47,521 bases of DNA from Candidatus Thioglobus sp. (lineage in GTDB: Bacteria > Pseudomonadota > Gammaproteobacteria > PS1 > Pseudothioglobaceae), in the NCBI GenBank assembly GCA_029936515.1, contig JAPYSK010000005.1:1-47521 (forward strand), in the 5' to 3' direction. Of the stretch, positions 1 to 8,241 are shown piece after piece; the stretch's first letter is position 1, and each line of letters begins with the position of its first letter. Position numbers and translations under genes: made by a program. Below the pieces are notes generated by a model. That model was not told where the DNA came from. It made no database searches and saw only the letters and a program-made list of their open reading frames with translations.

Positions 1-735
1 TATTAAGAGCATGATTCCAGACAGTAGGATTAATATTAACACTGTTTTTTGAAAAAAATCTTCATTGATTGAGGGGTAGATTTTTACACCAAGCCACGAG
101 CCTAGCATTAATATTGGAACTATTTTAAGAAAATCATAGACAACTTGTGTAGTGAAGAAGCCCGCAATATAAAAACTAACTAGTGCAGTAAGGCTTGTAA
201 TAAAAATAAATGGCTCGTAAGTTCCGCGCTGAGTATTTTTTGGTAATCTTTGAAGGCCGACCCATATTGTTGGCAACAAGCCACCCAAGGAAGCAAAGCC
301 AGCCATAAGACCACTAATTAGTCCTATAAAGCTATCAACAGATTGATTCTCATTGACTTTAATGGAAAAACTATTACTTTTAAGCATCCATAATGTGTAA
401 GTCACTAAAAACATGCCAATAGAAACTTTAAATATATTAGGGTTAGTCAAAGTTAGTAGCAGCATTCCAAGAGGCGTGCCTATAACGCCAGATAAAATGA
501 ATGGTTTAAGCTTTGAAAAATCAAGTGTTTTTCGTAATTTGTAAATAGGGCTAGCAGAAATTAACAAGCAAGAAGTAATAATTAGAGGAATTGCACTAAT
601 GGGCTCCATAATATGAAGCCAAAAAGCATTAAGTATAAGTCCACCTGCAAAGCCAGTCGCTCCAGTTACCAAGCCGGCTGCAAATGCGCCAGCAAGTAAA
701 ATTAGTAAATAAAAAAATGGGTCTGAAATGATCAT
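1..735 (-). CDS. TauE/SafE-family membrane permease (3' end outside window)
   Basis: This is a partial gene: 245 codons are open from an ATG at 735 down to the window edge with no stop. The translation is very hydrophobic, with several membrane segments and glycine-rich stretches such as GAFAAGLVTGATGFAGG near the N-terminus and a second repeat-like one (LISGLMAGFASLGG) at about residues 140-155. This two-repeat layout is typical of the TauE/SafE (DUF81) family, whose members move sulfite, sulfoacetate or other small organic anions across the inner membrane. The substrate cannot be read from the sequence. It is divergent from the GMC oxidoreductase gene with a shared 125-base upstream region, so it may serve the same pathway. 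Family assignment is fairly sure; function is inference. Confidence 0.8.
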   Translation of the reverse strand, partial: MIISDPFFYLLILLAGAFAAGLVTGATGFAGGLILNAFWLHIMEPISAIPLIITSCLLISASPIYKLRKTLDFSKLKPFILSGVIGTPLGMLLLTLTNPNIFKVSIGMFLVTYTLWMLKSNSFSIKVNENQSVDSFIGLISGLMAGFASLGGLLPTIWVGLQRLPKNTQRGTYEPFIFITSLTALVSFYIAGFFTTQVVYDFLKIVPILMLGSWLGVKIYPSINEDFFQKTVLILILLSGIMLLI

Positions 736-800
736 AGAAAATCTATCCAATATTAGCTTTAAGTTTATAGATTATTTTGCTATTTTTTTTGTGAATTCCA

Positions 801-806
801 TATAAT
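801..806 (+). promoter_or_regulatory. Candidate -10 box for the GMC oxidoreductase gene
   Basis: TATAAT is a perfect sigma-70 -10 hexamer in the divergent region 736-860. No good -35 is visible at 16-18 bases spacing. An AAAGGAG sequence follows at 807-813, too far (47 bases) from the ATG at 861 to serve it. The leader 814-860 also holds a small hairpin and a short upstream reading frame. Confidence 0.35.
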
Positions 807-860
807 AAAGGAGTTTTAAATTACTCTTCATGGGGAAAATGAATTTTCCATCATACGCTT

Positions 861-2483
861 ATGTCTGATTACGATTATATAATTGTAGGAGCTGGGTCTG
901 CTGGGTGTGTTCTTGCAAATAGACTTAGTAAAGACCCCTCAAATAGAGTCCTGCTTCTTGAGGCAGGGGGCTCAGATCGGCGTTTTTATATCCAAATGCC
1001 GATTGGCTACGGTAAGACCTATCATCAAAAAGCCGTTAACTGGATGTATATGACAGAACCGAGTCCCGATGCAGGTAATCGACCTAGTTATTGGCCAAGA
1101 GGGAAGGTGCTGGGTGGGTCAAGCTCAATCAACGCTATGGTCTATGTTAGGGGTAATCCAAGAGATTTTGATGATTGGTATGAGGCTGGTAATCCGGGAT
1201 GGTCTTTTGATGAATTGTTGCCATATTTTAAGCGTATGGAGACTTGGCAGCATGGAAGCGACGATTATAGGGGTGGTGATGGACCTTTGAAGGTTTCAGA
1301 TGTGTCTAGTCAGTTACATCCACTATGTAAAAACTTTATATCTGCAGCCAAAGAGATAGGTTTTAGTTTTAATAAGGACATGAATGGTGCTAGTCAGGAG
1401 GGTGTTGGTAATTACCAGATTACAACTCATGGTGGTCAGCGAATGTCAACTTCAAGGGCGTATTTAAGACCAGTAATGAGTCGTAAAAACCTTACTGTTA
1501 TAATGAATGCTCATGTTACGCGTATCCTCTTTGAAGGTAAACGTGCTAGTGGTGTTGAATACAAAAAGGCTGGTAATCTCAATCAGGTAAACGCCAAGCG
1601 AGAAGTTATATTAAGCTCAGGAGCGGTCAATTCACCTCAACTACTTCAGCTTTCTGGAATCGGACCAGAGTCAGTTCTAAAGGAGGCAAATGTTTCAGTT
1701 GTTCACCACAGTCCGGCTGTTGGGAAAAACCTCCAAGACCATCTAGGGGTGAGTTATTTTTATAAAAGCAAGGTGCGAACGTTGAACGATCAGCTGAGGC
1801 CTTGGTGGGGAAAACTACTGCAAGGTATGAGATATATTCTAACTAGGACTGGCCCGTTAAGTTTAAGTATTAATCAGTCTGGTGGTTTTGTGCGAACTCG
1901 AGCCAATCTTAAAGCGCCAAATATACAGCTTTATTTTTCACCTGTTAGTTATTCACTTGAGCTACCAGGAAGGCGAGCTATGCTAAGTCCAGACCCCTTT
2001 TCAGCTATGCTTTTAGGTGTGTCTAACTGTAAATCAAATTCAAGGGGGCAGATTCGAATAAAGAGTAGTGACCCAAGTGTTGCGCCAATAATTGAACCTA
2101 ACTATCTATCGCATAAGGATGATGTCCAAGATTTATTAGAGGGCGTAAAGTTGTTGAGGAAATTAGCCAAAACTAAGAGTTTTAGTAAGATCATTCTTGA
2201 CGAGTTTCGACCTGGTCCTGAATGTAAATCAGACGCTCAATTGGTCGAAGATATAAAAGACAATGCATGGACTGTTTTCCACCCTTCATGTACTTGCCGA
2301 ATGGGCCCTGATCCACTAAAAGATGTTGTTGATAGTAAACTTAAAGTCTATGGTATAGAGGGTCTTCGAGTGGCTGATGCATCAATATTTCCGCAACTAA
2401 TATGTGGTAATATTAATGCCGCTACAATTATGGTGGGGGAAAAGGCTTCGGATCTAATTTTGAAAGATATAGCAAAGCATTAA
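861..2483 (+). CDS. GMC-family FAD oxidoreductase (choline/alcohol dehydrogenase-like)
   Basis: A 540-residue flavoprotein of the glucose-methanol-choline oxidoreductase family. The N-terminal FAD-binding Rossmann motif GAGSAG is at residues 10-15. GMC signature 1 (PRGKVLGGSSSINAM) starts at residue 79 and signature 2 (GAVNSPQLLQLSGIG) at 254. The C-terminal active-site region has HPSCTCRMG with the likely catalytic His474, then GNINAATIM from 516. Length fits BetA-like alcohol dehydrogenases. The enzyme should oxidise a primary alcohol to an aldehyde, but the substrate is not evident, and no betaine aldehyde dehydrogenase or BetI regulator lies beside it, so a choline role is not supported. 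It is followed after 20 bases by an MR/MLE enzyme, probably in one transcript. Confidence 0.88.
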   Translation: MSDYDYIIVGAGSAGCVLANRLSKDPSNRVLLLEAGGSDRRFYIQMPIGYGKTYHQKAVNWMYMTEPSPDAGNRPSYWPRGKVLGGSSSINAMVYVRGNPRDFDDWYEAGNPGWSFDELLPYFKRMETWQHGSDDYRGGDGPLKVSDVSSQLHPLCKNFISAAKEIGFSFNKDMNGASQEGVGNYQITTHGGQRMSTSRAYLRPVMSRKNLTVIMNAHVTRILFEGKRASGVEYKKAGNLNQVNAKREVILSSGAVNSPQLLQLSGIGPESVLKEANVSVVHHSPAVGKNLQDHLGVSYFYKSKVRTLNDQLRPWWGKLLQGMRYILTRTGPLSLSINQSGGFVRTRANLKAPNIQLYFSPVSYSLELPGRRAMLSPDPFSAMLLGVSNCKSNSRGQIRIKSSDPSVAPIIEPNYLSHKDDVQDLLEGVKLLRKLAKTKSFSKIILDEFRPGPECKSDAQLVEDIKDNAWTVFHPSCTCRMGPDPLKDVVDSKLKVYGIEGLRVADASIFPQLICGNINAATIMVGEKASDLILKDIAKH

Positions 2484-2503
2484 ACTTATTAAAGCATTTA
2501 TTT

Positions 2504-3613
2504 ATGAAAATAATTAGCATTGAAACTTTTACTAATGAATACATCGGCTTGGTTCGCGTTCGAACTGATGAAGGGGACGAAGGTTGGGGTCAAACCTCGA
2601 CATATAATGCTGATATAAGTGCCCAGATTGTTCATCGCCAAGTTGCTCCGCATATTTTGGGTTGGAGTGGATTGGATATTGATGATTTAAATAGAGAAGT
2701 TTTAGAAAGAGAACATAAGTTTCCTGGTACCTATCTGTATCGCGCATTATGCGGACTTGATACTGCGCTTTGGGATATTCGGGCTAAGCGTGACAATATG
2801 AGTGTTTGTCAGCTTTTAGGGGGAAGCTCTAAAGCTGTGCCAGTTTATGCTTCAAGTATGCAGCGAGAGATTAGTCCTGAGGCTGAGGCTGAAAGACTGC
2901 TTGGTCTTAAGGAAGCGCATGGCTATTTTGCATTTAAATTTCGAATTGGTCGAGAGTGTGGGCATGATATTGATCAATGGCCTGGTCGAACAGAAGCTAT
3001 TGTTAAAGAGGTTCGTAAGGTGTTGGGTGATGAGGTGTCTTTGTTAGTGGATGCTAATAGCGCTTATAGTCCAGCTAAGGCCATTGAGGTCGGACATATG
3101 CTGCAAGATTATGGTGTTAGTCATTTTGAGGAACCTTGTCCATACTGGGAGCCTGATTGGACTCGCCAAGTTAAAGATGCATTAGAGATTGATATAAGTG
3201 GTGGCGAACAGGACAACGATATACGAGTCTGGAGGCATATGATTGATACTCAGGTAGTAAATATTGTTCAGCCTGATGTGTGCTATATGGGAGGTATTTC
3301 TAGGACTTTAGAGGTTGCTAAGTTGGCACAAAAGGCTGATTTACCTGTAACTCTACATTCAGCTAATCTCTCATTGGTAACGTTGTTTTCTGCACATATT
3401 ATGGGTTCTATTCCGAATGCTGGAAAGTATTTGGAGTTTTCAATTGAGGGGCTTGACTACTACCCTTGGCAAGACAATATATTTACTCCAAATTTTGAGA
3501 TTGTTAACGGGCATCTTCAAATGCCTCACAAGGCTGGTTGGGGTATAGAGATAAACCCAGAATGGTTGTCTCAGTCAAATTACCAAGTAAGCTATACAGG
3601 TTCACGCTTATAG
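2504..3613 (+). CDS. Enolase-superfamily enzyme, mandelate racemase/muconate lactonizing type
   Basis: A 369-residue protein with the MR/MLE N-terminal capping domain (about 1-115) followed by the barrel domain. The acid/base motif is FKFRIG with Lys145 and Arg147. Mg ligands appear to be Asp183 (LLVDANS), Glu209 (HFEEP) and Glu235 (GGEQ). The His-Asp dyad of the mandelate racemase subgroup is present as Asp258 (QPD) and His285 (LHSAN), with Glu311 near the end of the barrel. Such enzymes mostly dehydrate or racemise sugar acids and related carboxylates; the substrate is unknown here. It sits just downstream of the GMC oxidoreductase, which suggests a short pathway oxidising an alcohol or sugar and then handling the acid. 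The gene looks slightly less AT-rich than its downstream neighbours. Confidence 0.85.
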   Translation: MKIISIETFTNEYIGLVRVRTDEGDEGWGQTSTYNADISAQIVHRQVAPHILGWSGLDIDDLNREVLEREHKFPGTYLYRALCGLDTALWDIRAKRDNMSVCQLLGGSSKAVPVYASSMQREISPEAEAERLLGLKEAHGYFAFKFRIGRECGHDIDQWPGRTEAIVKEVRKVLGDEVSLLVDANSAYSPAKAIEVGHMLQDYGVSHFEEPCPYWEPDWTRQVKDALEIDISGGEQDNDIRVWRHMIDTQVVNIVQPDVCYMGGISRTLEVAKLAQKADLPVTLHSANLSLVTLFSAHIMGSIPNAGKYLEFSIEGLDYYPWQDNIFTPNFEIVNGHLQMPHKAGWGIEINPEWLSQSNYQVSYTGSRL

Positions 3614-3674
3614 CTTGTTCCATATTGGTTAATTTTAAGAGTAAGCAGCCTTTTTATTGACTAGCAAAATCCTG

Positions 3675-3680
3675 TATAAT
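3675..3680 (+). promoter_or_regulatory. Candidate promoter -10 for tig-clpP-clpX
   Basis: A perfect TATAAT lies 34 bases before the tig start codon. At 17 bases spacing the -35 is a weak TTTATT (3652-3657). A better TTGACT at 3657-3662 is only 12 bases from TATAAT and cannot pair with it. The long T-run that follows lies in the expected leader. Confidence 0.45.
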
Positions 3681-3714
3681 TTCTTTTTTTTTAATAAGTT
3701 ACGGATTAGATTAG

Positions 3715-5013
3715 ATGAAGACCTCATTAACTAAACTCGAAGGGCTGAAAAGATCCCTTACGGTTGAACTGCCAGTAGAGGCTTTCAATCAAAAAACAGA
3801 CAAGATTATTCAAAAACTTTCTCAGACAGTGAAGATTGATGGCTTCAGGAAAGGTAAAGTTCCAGCTGCAGTTCTGCGCCAACGCTTTAGTGCTAGTGCT
3901 AAGTCTGATGCTGCAACTGAGATTGTTAGTGAGACCTTAGAAGATGCTTTGAAAGATGCTGATGTTATACCGGCAGCACAGCCTTCTTTGACAAATGTAG
4001 ATACAGAAAATACTGACAGCTTAATTTATACAATTGAGTTTGAGGTCTATCCTGAGATCAAAGTGGGTTCATTATCCAGCATCAGTATGGAGCAATTAAA
4101 CGCAAAAGTTACAAAAGAAGATGAAGAGCGCGCTTTACAAGATTTACAGGACAGGTCTGCTGAATATAGCTCTGTTAAAAGAAAATCAAAAGATGGAGAT
4201 CGCTTAATCATTGATTTTGAAGGCTTATTAGATGGCGAGTCATTTGAGGGTGGTGCTGCAGAAGGTTTCGAAATAGTTCTAGGAAAGGGAGCAATGATTG
4301 TAGGTTTTGAGCAAGGTTTGTTAGATGTTGCTCCTGGAAAAACAGTCGAAGTAAATGCAACATTTCCAGAAGACTATCATGTTGAAAATTTAGCAGGAAG
4401 AGAGGCAGTATTTAAAGTTAAGGTAAACGAAATTGGCTCGCCTAAGGAAGTTAAGCGCGATGATGAATTTGCAAAAAAATTTGGTGAAAAAGATTTTGAA
4501 ACTATGAAAAACAGAATGAGCAACCAAATGCAAATGGAATTAAGTTCTCGCCTAGTACAGCAAAATAAAGACACTGCTTTTAATGCGCTTCTAGCTGCAA
4601 ATGATTTTGAGGTGCCTGAGGGAAGTGTCAGTGCTGAATCGCTAAAATTACAACAAGACATGGAATCTAGGATGGAACAGCAAGGAATGCCCTCTAAAGG
4701 TAAATTACCTGCAGAAATGTTCCAAGAGGAAGCCTCTAGAAGAGTCAAGCTTGGTTTGTTAATTAATAAAATTGCAACCGACAGGGAAATAAAGGCTGAA
4801 AAAGAGCAAGTTGATGCTAAACTTAACGAAATATCTTTACAGTATGGCGAGAGTGCGCAACAAATGATTGACTGGTACAACACTGATCCATCAAGAATGG
4901 CAAGTATTGAATCTATTGTCGTTGAAGATCTTGTTGCTAAACATGTTGCAGAAAAAGCTAAAGTGAAGACTTCTGAAAAAACTTTTTTAGAAATAATGAA
5001 TCCTCAAAGTTAA
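3715..5013 (+). CDS. tig: Trigger factor, ribosome-bound chaperone and prolyl isomerase
   Basis: The 432-residue product matches the usual trigger factor length. The N-terminal ribosome-binding domain carries the signature around residues 44-50 (GFRKGKVP). The central FKBP-type prolyl isomerase domain follows at about 150-245 ([19 protein letters not shown] and later [10 protein letters not shown] in the C-terminal arms). It binds near the ribosome exit tunnel and shields nascent chains. The gene heads the classic tig-clpP-clpX order, with clpP starting one base after its stop codon, so translation is probably coupled. A TATAAT box stands upstream. Confidence 0.97.
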   Translation: MKTSLTKLEGLKRSLTVELPVEAFNQKTDKIIQKLSQTVKIDGFRKGKVPAAVLRQRFSASAKSDAATEIVSETLEDALKDADVIPAAQPSLTNVDTENTDSLIYTIEFEVYPEIKVGSLSSISMEQLNAKVTKEDEERALQDLQDRSAEYSSVKRKSKDGDRLIIDFEGLLDGESFEGGAAEGFEIVLGKGAMIVGFEQGLLDVAPGKTVEVNATFPEDYHVENLAGREAVFKVKVNEIGSPKEVKRDDEFAKKFGEKDFETMKNRMSNQMQMELSSRLVQQNKDTAFNALLAANDFEVPEGSVSAESLKLQQDMESRMEQQGMPSKGKLPAEMFQEEASRRVKLGLLINKIATDREIKAEKEQVDAKLNEISLQYGESAQQMIDWYNTDPSRMASIESIVVEDLVAKHVAEKAKVKTSEKTFLEIMNPQS

Positions 5014-5014
5014 T

Positions 5015-5611
5015 ATGGCAATTCAAAACTTAAATCAAATTCCTATAGTCATCGAAGACTCTGGTAGAGGAGAGAGAGCTTATGATATCTATTCAAGACT
5101 ACTTAAAGAGCGTGTTGTGTTCATGGTAGGACCGGTTGAAGACTACACAGCAAATGTGGTAGTTGCTCAGCTTCTTTTTTTAGAATCTGAGAATCCTGAT
5201 AAGGATATTCATTTATATATCAATTCGCCGGGTGGTTCTGTTTCAGCAGGTTTGGCAATTTATGACACAATGCAGTTTATTAAGCCAGATATTTCTACGC
5301 TTTGTATAGGTCAAGCAGCAAGTATGGGAGCATTGCTGCTCACAGCAGGAACGAAAGGCAAAAGGTTTGCCCTTCCTCATGCTAGGTGTATGATTCACCA
5401 GCCTTTAGGTGGTTTTTCCGGGCAAGCAAGTGATATCGATATTCATGCCCAAGAAATTCTCAAAGTCAGAGATAATTTAAATACAATTCTCAAGAATCAT
5501 ACGGGGAAAAGTATGAAAAATATTCAAAAGGATACTGATCGAGATAACTTTATGTCGGCAAGTGAGTCTGCTAAATATGGACTCATCGATAAGGTAATTT
5601 ACAAGCGCTAA
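5015..5611 (+). CDS. clpP: ATP-dependent Clp protease proteolytic subunit
   Basis: A 198-residue serine peptidase. The catalytic triad is readable: Ser103 in GQAASMG, His128 in MIHQPLGG and Asp177 in DTDRDNF, with the SPGGS loop at 71-75. It assembles into a tetradecameric barrel that degrades substrates fed by ClpX (encoded 14 bases downstream) or ClpA. Its ATG comes one base after the tig stop and has no clear ribosome-binding site of its own, consistent with coupling to tig translation. Confidence 0.98.
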   Translation: MAIQNLNQIPIVIEDSGRGERAYDIYSRLLKERVVFMVGPVEDYTANVVVAQLLFLESENPDKDIHLYINSPGGSVSAGLAIYDTMQFIKPDISTLCIGQAASMGALLLTAGTKGKRFALPHARCMIHQPLGGFSGQASDIDIHAQEILKVRDNLNTILKNHTGKSMKNIQKDTDRDNFMSASESAKYGLIDKVIYKR

Positions 5612-5625
5612 ACTATATTTCGCCT

Positions 5626-6891
5626 ATGGCTCAAAATACAGAAGATCTTCATTGTTCATTTTGCTCTAAACACAAAGACGAGGTTGGGCGCTTAATAGCG
5701 GGCCCTGGTGTTTATATCTGTAATGAATGTGTAGAGTCATGTTATAGTCTTATTCAGGAGCAGACTACTAAGGATATAACTGATCAGCATCAGGATTGGA
5801 ACTATACGCCTAAGCAATTATTTGATTTTTTAAATGACTATGTTATTGGTCAGTCGCATGCAAAAAAAGTTCTTTCAGTAGCAGTCTACAATCACTATAA
5901 GCGTTTGAAAACTAATTTTATATCTAACGACATTGAGTTGGATAAGTCAAATATATTGCTTATAGGCCCTACTGGGTGTGGAAAAACACTTCTTGCTCAA
6001 ACTTTAGCTCGCTTTTTAGATGTCCCTTTTGCTGTGGCAGATGCAACAACTCTAACTGAAGCAGGTTATGTTGGCGATGATGTAGAAAATGTCATCAAAA
6101 GTCTACTAGCTAAATGTGATTTTGATCCACAAAGAGCTGAGCAAGGCATTATTTTTATCGATGAAATTGATAAAATTTCGCGTCGATCAGACTCCCCCTC
6201 AATAACTAGAGATGTTTCTGGTGAAGGGGTTCAGCAGGCAATGCTTAAATTGATTGAGGGCACAATTGCATCTGTCCCACCTCAGGGAGGGAGGAAACAC
6301 CCAAATCAAGAAACGATTGATGTTGATACTTCAAAAATTTTGTTTATTTGTGGCGGCGCATTTGATGGGCTAGATAAAATTATAGATAAGCGCATTGATA
6401 AAGATACAGGCATTGGTTTCTCTGCAAAAGTTAAAGGTGAGGATAGCGAAAAAACATTGACTGAACTTTATAATTTTTTAGAGCCAGATGATTTAATTAA
6501 GTTTGGCTTAATTCCTGAATTGGTTGGTCGTTTAGCTGTTCATACTTCTCTTGATGAGTTAGATGAAGATTCCTTAGTTGAAATTCTTACTAAGCCAAAA
6601 AACTCTGTTGTAAAGCAGTTTCAGCAGTTTTTTGCAATCGAAGGCGTGAAACTAACTGTTAGAAAAAATGCTCTAATAGCTATTGCAAAGCTCGCTATCA
6701 AAAGAAAAACAGGTGCAAGAGGTTTGAGGGCTATTTTGGAAGATCTACTATTGGATACGATGTATGAGATTCCATCGACTCCAGGTGTAAAAGAAGTTAT
6801 TATTGATAAGGCAGTAGTTGAGAGAAAAAATAAGCCAACTATTCTTCATTTTCCTGAACAAAAATTAAATACTATTCGTAAAGCTAGTTGA
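5626..6891 (+). CDS. clpX: ATP-dependent Clp protease ATP-binding subunit ClpX
   Basis: A 421-residue AAA+ unfoldase. The N-terminal zinc-binding domain has Cys10, Cys13, Cys32 and Cys35. Walker A is GPTGCGKT (114-121), the pore loop is GYVG (147-150) and Walker B is IIFIDE (175-180). The RKH loop (GGRKHP) that grips substrate tags is present, as is an IGF tripeptide (DTGIGFSA), the loop that docks on ClpP. It follows clpP directly and should form ClpXP with it. Nothing in the sequence departs from the family. Confidence 0.98.
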   Translation: MAQNTEDLHCSFCSKHKDEVGRLIAGPGVYICNECVESCYSLIQEQTTKDITDQHQDWNYTPKQLFDFLNDYVIGQSHAKKVLSVAVYNHYKRLKTNFISNDIELDKSNILLIGPTGCGKTLLAQTLARFLDVPFAVADATTLTEAGYVGDDVENVIKSLLAKCDFDPQRAEQGIIFIDEIDKISRRSDSPSITRDVSGEGVQQAMLKLIEGTIASVPPQGGRKHPNQETIDVDTSKILFICGGAFDGLDKIIDKRIDKDTGIGFSAKVKGEDSEKTLTELYNFLEPDDLIKFGLIPELVGRLAVHTSLDELDEDSLVEILTKPKNSVVKQFQQFFAIEGVKLTVRKNALIAIAKLAIKRKTGARGLRAILEDLLLDTMYEIPSTPGVKEVIIDKAVVERKNKPTILHFPEQKLNTIRKAS

Positions 6892-6924
6892 TGACCTTCT
6901 TTTTTATATGCTGACGATTTAAGA

Positions 6925-8241
6925 ATGCCTATGGAATTGTTTGATCGTCAAAAAGATGCAGTAGGCCAAGGTGAACGAACAGTTTTGATTCATGTCGAGT
7001 TGAACTCTAGAAGGCATACACCTAATAGTTTGGGTGAGTTTAAGCAGCTCGCTTTATCTTCTGGTTTAAATATTGTAGACACAATAACAGTAAAAAGAAA
7101 TTTTACTAAAGCACAATTTTTTATTGGCACTGGTAAGGTTGATGAATTATCAGACATTGTGAGTGAGCATGAAATTGATTTAGTTATTTTTTCACTTGAA
7201 TTATCTCCCTCACAAGAGCGCAATCTAGAAAAGGCCTTAAAGTGCCAAGTGATGGATCGTACTGGTTTAATTTTAGATATTTTTGCGCTACGAGCTAGCT
7301 CGTTTGAGGGCAAGTTGCAAGTTGAATTAGCACAACTGCGTCACCTGTCTACTAGACTTGTAAGAGGATGGACTCACTTGGAAAGACAAAAAGGTGGTAT
7401 CGGTCTTCGTGGTCCTGGTGAAACTCAACTTGAGACGGATAAGCGTTTAATTTCAATTCGAATTAAAAATATCAATAAGCGACTTGCAAAGGTCCATAAA
7501 CAGCATGATTTGGGGCGAAAATCGCGCCTTAAAAAGGAGCTCCCTATGATCTCACTTGTAGGCTACACTAATGCCGGAAAGTCGACACTTTTTAATCGAT
7601 TGACTAATGCAAATGTTTATGCAGATGACAAACTTTTTGCGACACTAGATTCAACTATTCGTCGAGTGATTTTGCCTGCTGCTGGAGAAGCGGTTATAGC
7701 TGATACAGTAGGCTTTATTCAAGACTTACCTCACGAGTTGGTAGAGGCTTTTAAATCAACTCTTGAAGAAACACGACAGGCTAATGTTCTTCTTCATGTG
7801 GTCGATGCATCTGATGCCAATAATAGAGATAAGATTGAACAAGTAGAAGATATTATTGAGCAGATAGATGCGCAAAATATACCAAGCATTATTGTGATGA
7901 ATAAGATTGATGAAATTGGTGATTTTAGTCCAAGGGTGGACAAGGATAATGATGGAAACATTTATCGAGTTTGGCTTTCTGCTCACTCAGGTGAGGGAAT
8001 TGACTTGATTTATAAAGCATTGTCTCAAAGCTTAAGCGGTATGATGACCTGTGCCAGAATTCAGTTAGATGTTCAGTCGGCATTTATTAGGAGTGAAATA
8101 CATAAAATTGGCTTTATCGAAAAAGAAATAATGAATGAATTTGGTCAGTGGCTACTTGAAATTAATGTTACGAGACACTATCTAGAAAGATTACTAGTTA
8201 AGCAAGGCGTTTCATTATTATGGGAACAGAAGTCACAATAG
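6925..8241 (+). CDS. hflX: Ribosome-associated GTPase HflX
   Basis: A 438-residue GTPase. The N-terminal HflX domain includes QVELAQLRHLSTRLVRGWTH and the glycine-rich linker GGIGLRGPGETQLETD (157-172). The G domain has G1 GYTNAGKST (213-221), G3 DTVGF (260-264) and G4 NKID. HflX splits stalled 70S ribosomes and is linked to heat stress in E. coli. The usual gammaproteobacterial neighbourhood is hfq-hflX-hflKC; here it stands between clpX and lon and overlaps lon by 22 bases, so the three are probably co-expressed. Two in-frame ATGs (6925 and 6931) are possible starts. Confidence 0.95.
   Translation: MPMELFDRQKDAVGQGERTVLIHVELNSRRHTPNSLGEFKQLALSSGLNIVDTITVKRNFTKAQFFIGTGKVDELSDIVSEHEIDLVIFSLELSPSQERNLEKALKCQVMDRTGLILDIFALRASSFEGKLQVELAQLRHLSTRLVRGWTHLERQKGGIGLRGPGETQLETDKRLISIRIKNINKRLAKVHKQHDLGRKSRLKKELPMISLVGYTNAGKSTLFNRLTNANVYADDKLFATLDSTIRRVILPAAGEAVIADTVGFIQDLPHELVEAFKSTLEETRQANVLLHVVDASDANNRDKIEQVEDIIEQIDAQNIPSIIVMNKIDEIGDFSPRVDKDNDGNIYRVWLSAHSGEGIDLIYKALSQSLSGMMTCARIQLDVQSAFIRSEIHKIGFIEKEIMNEFGQWLLEINVTRHYLERLLVKQGVSLLWEQKSQ

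Noticed and set aside
861-2483. Annotation as choline dehydrogenase BetA
   Set aside because: Only general GMC motifs are visible and no betaine pathway genes are adjacent, so the substrate cannot be assigned.
4377-4883. 168-codon open frame on the minus strand inside tig
   Set aside because: It is antisense to a full-length, well-conserved trigger factor gene; the translation is low-complexity serine/leucine-rich with no recognisable family, and no ribosome-binding site.
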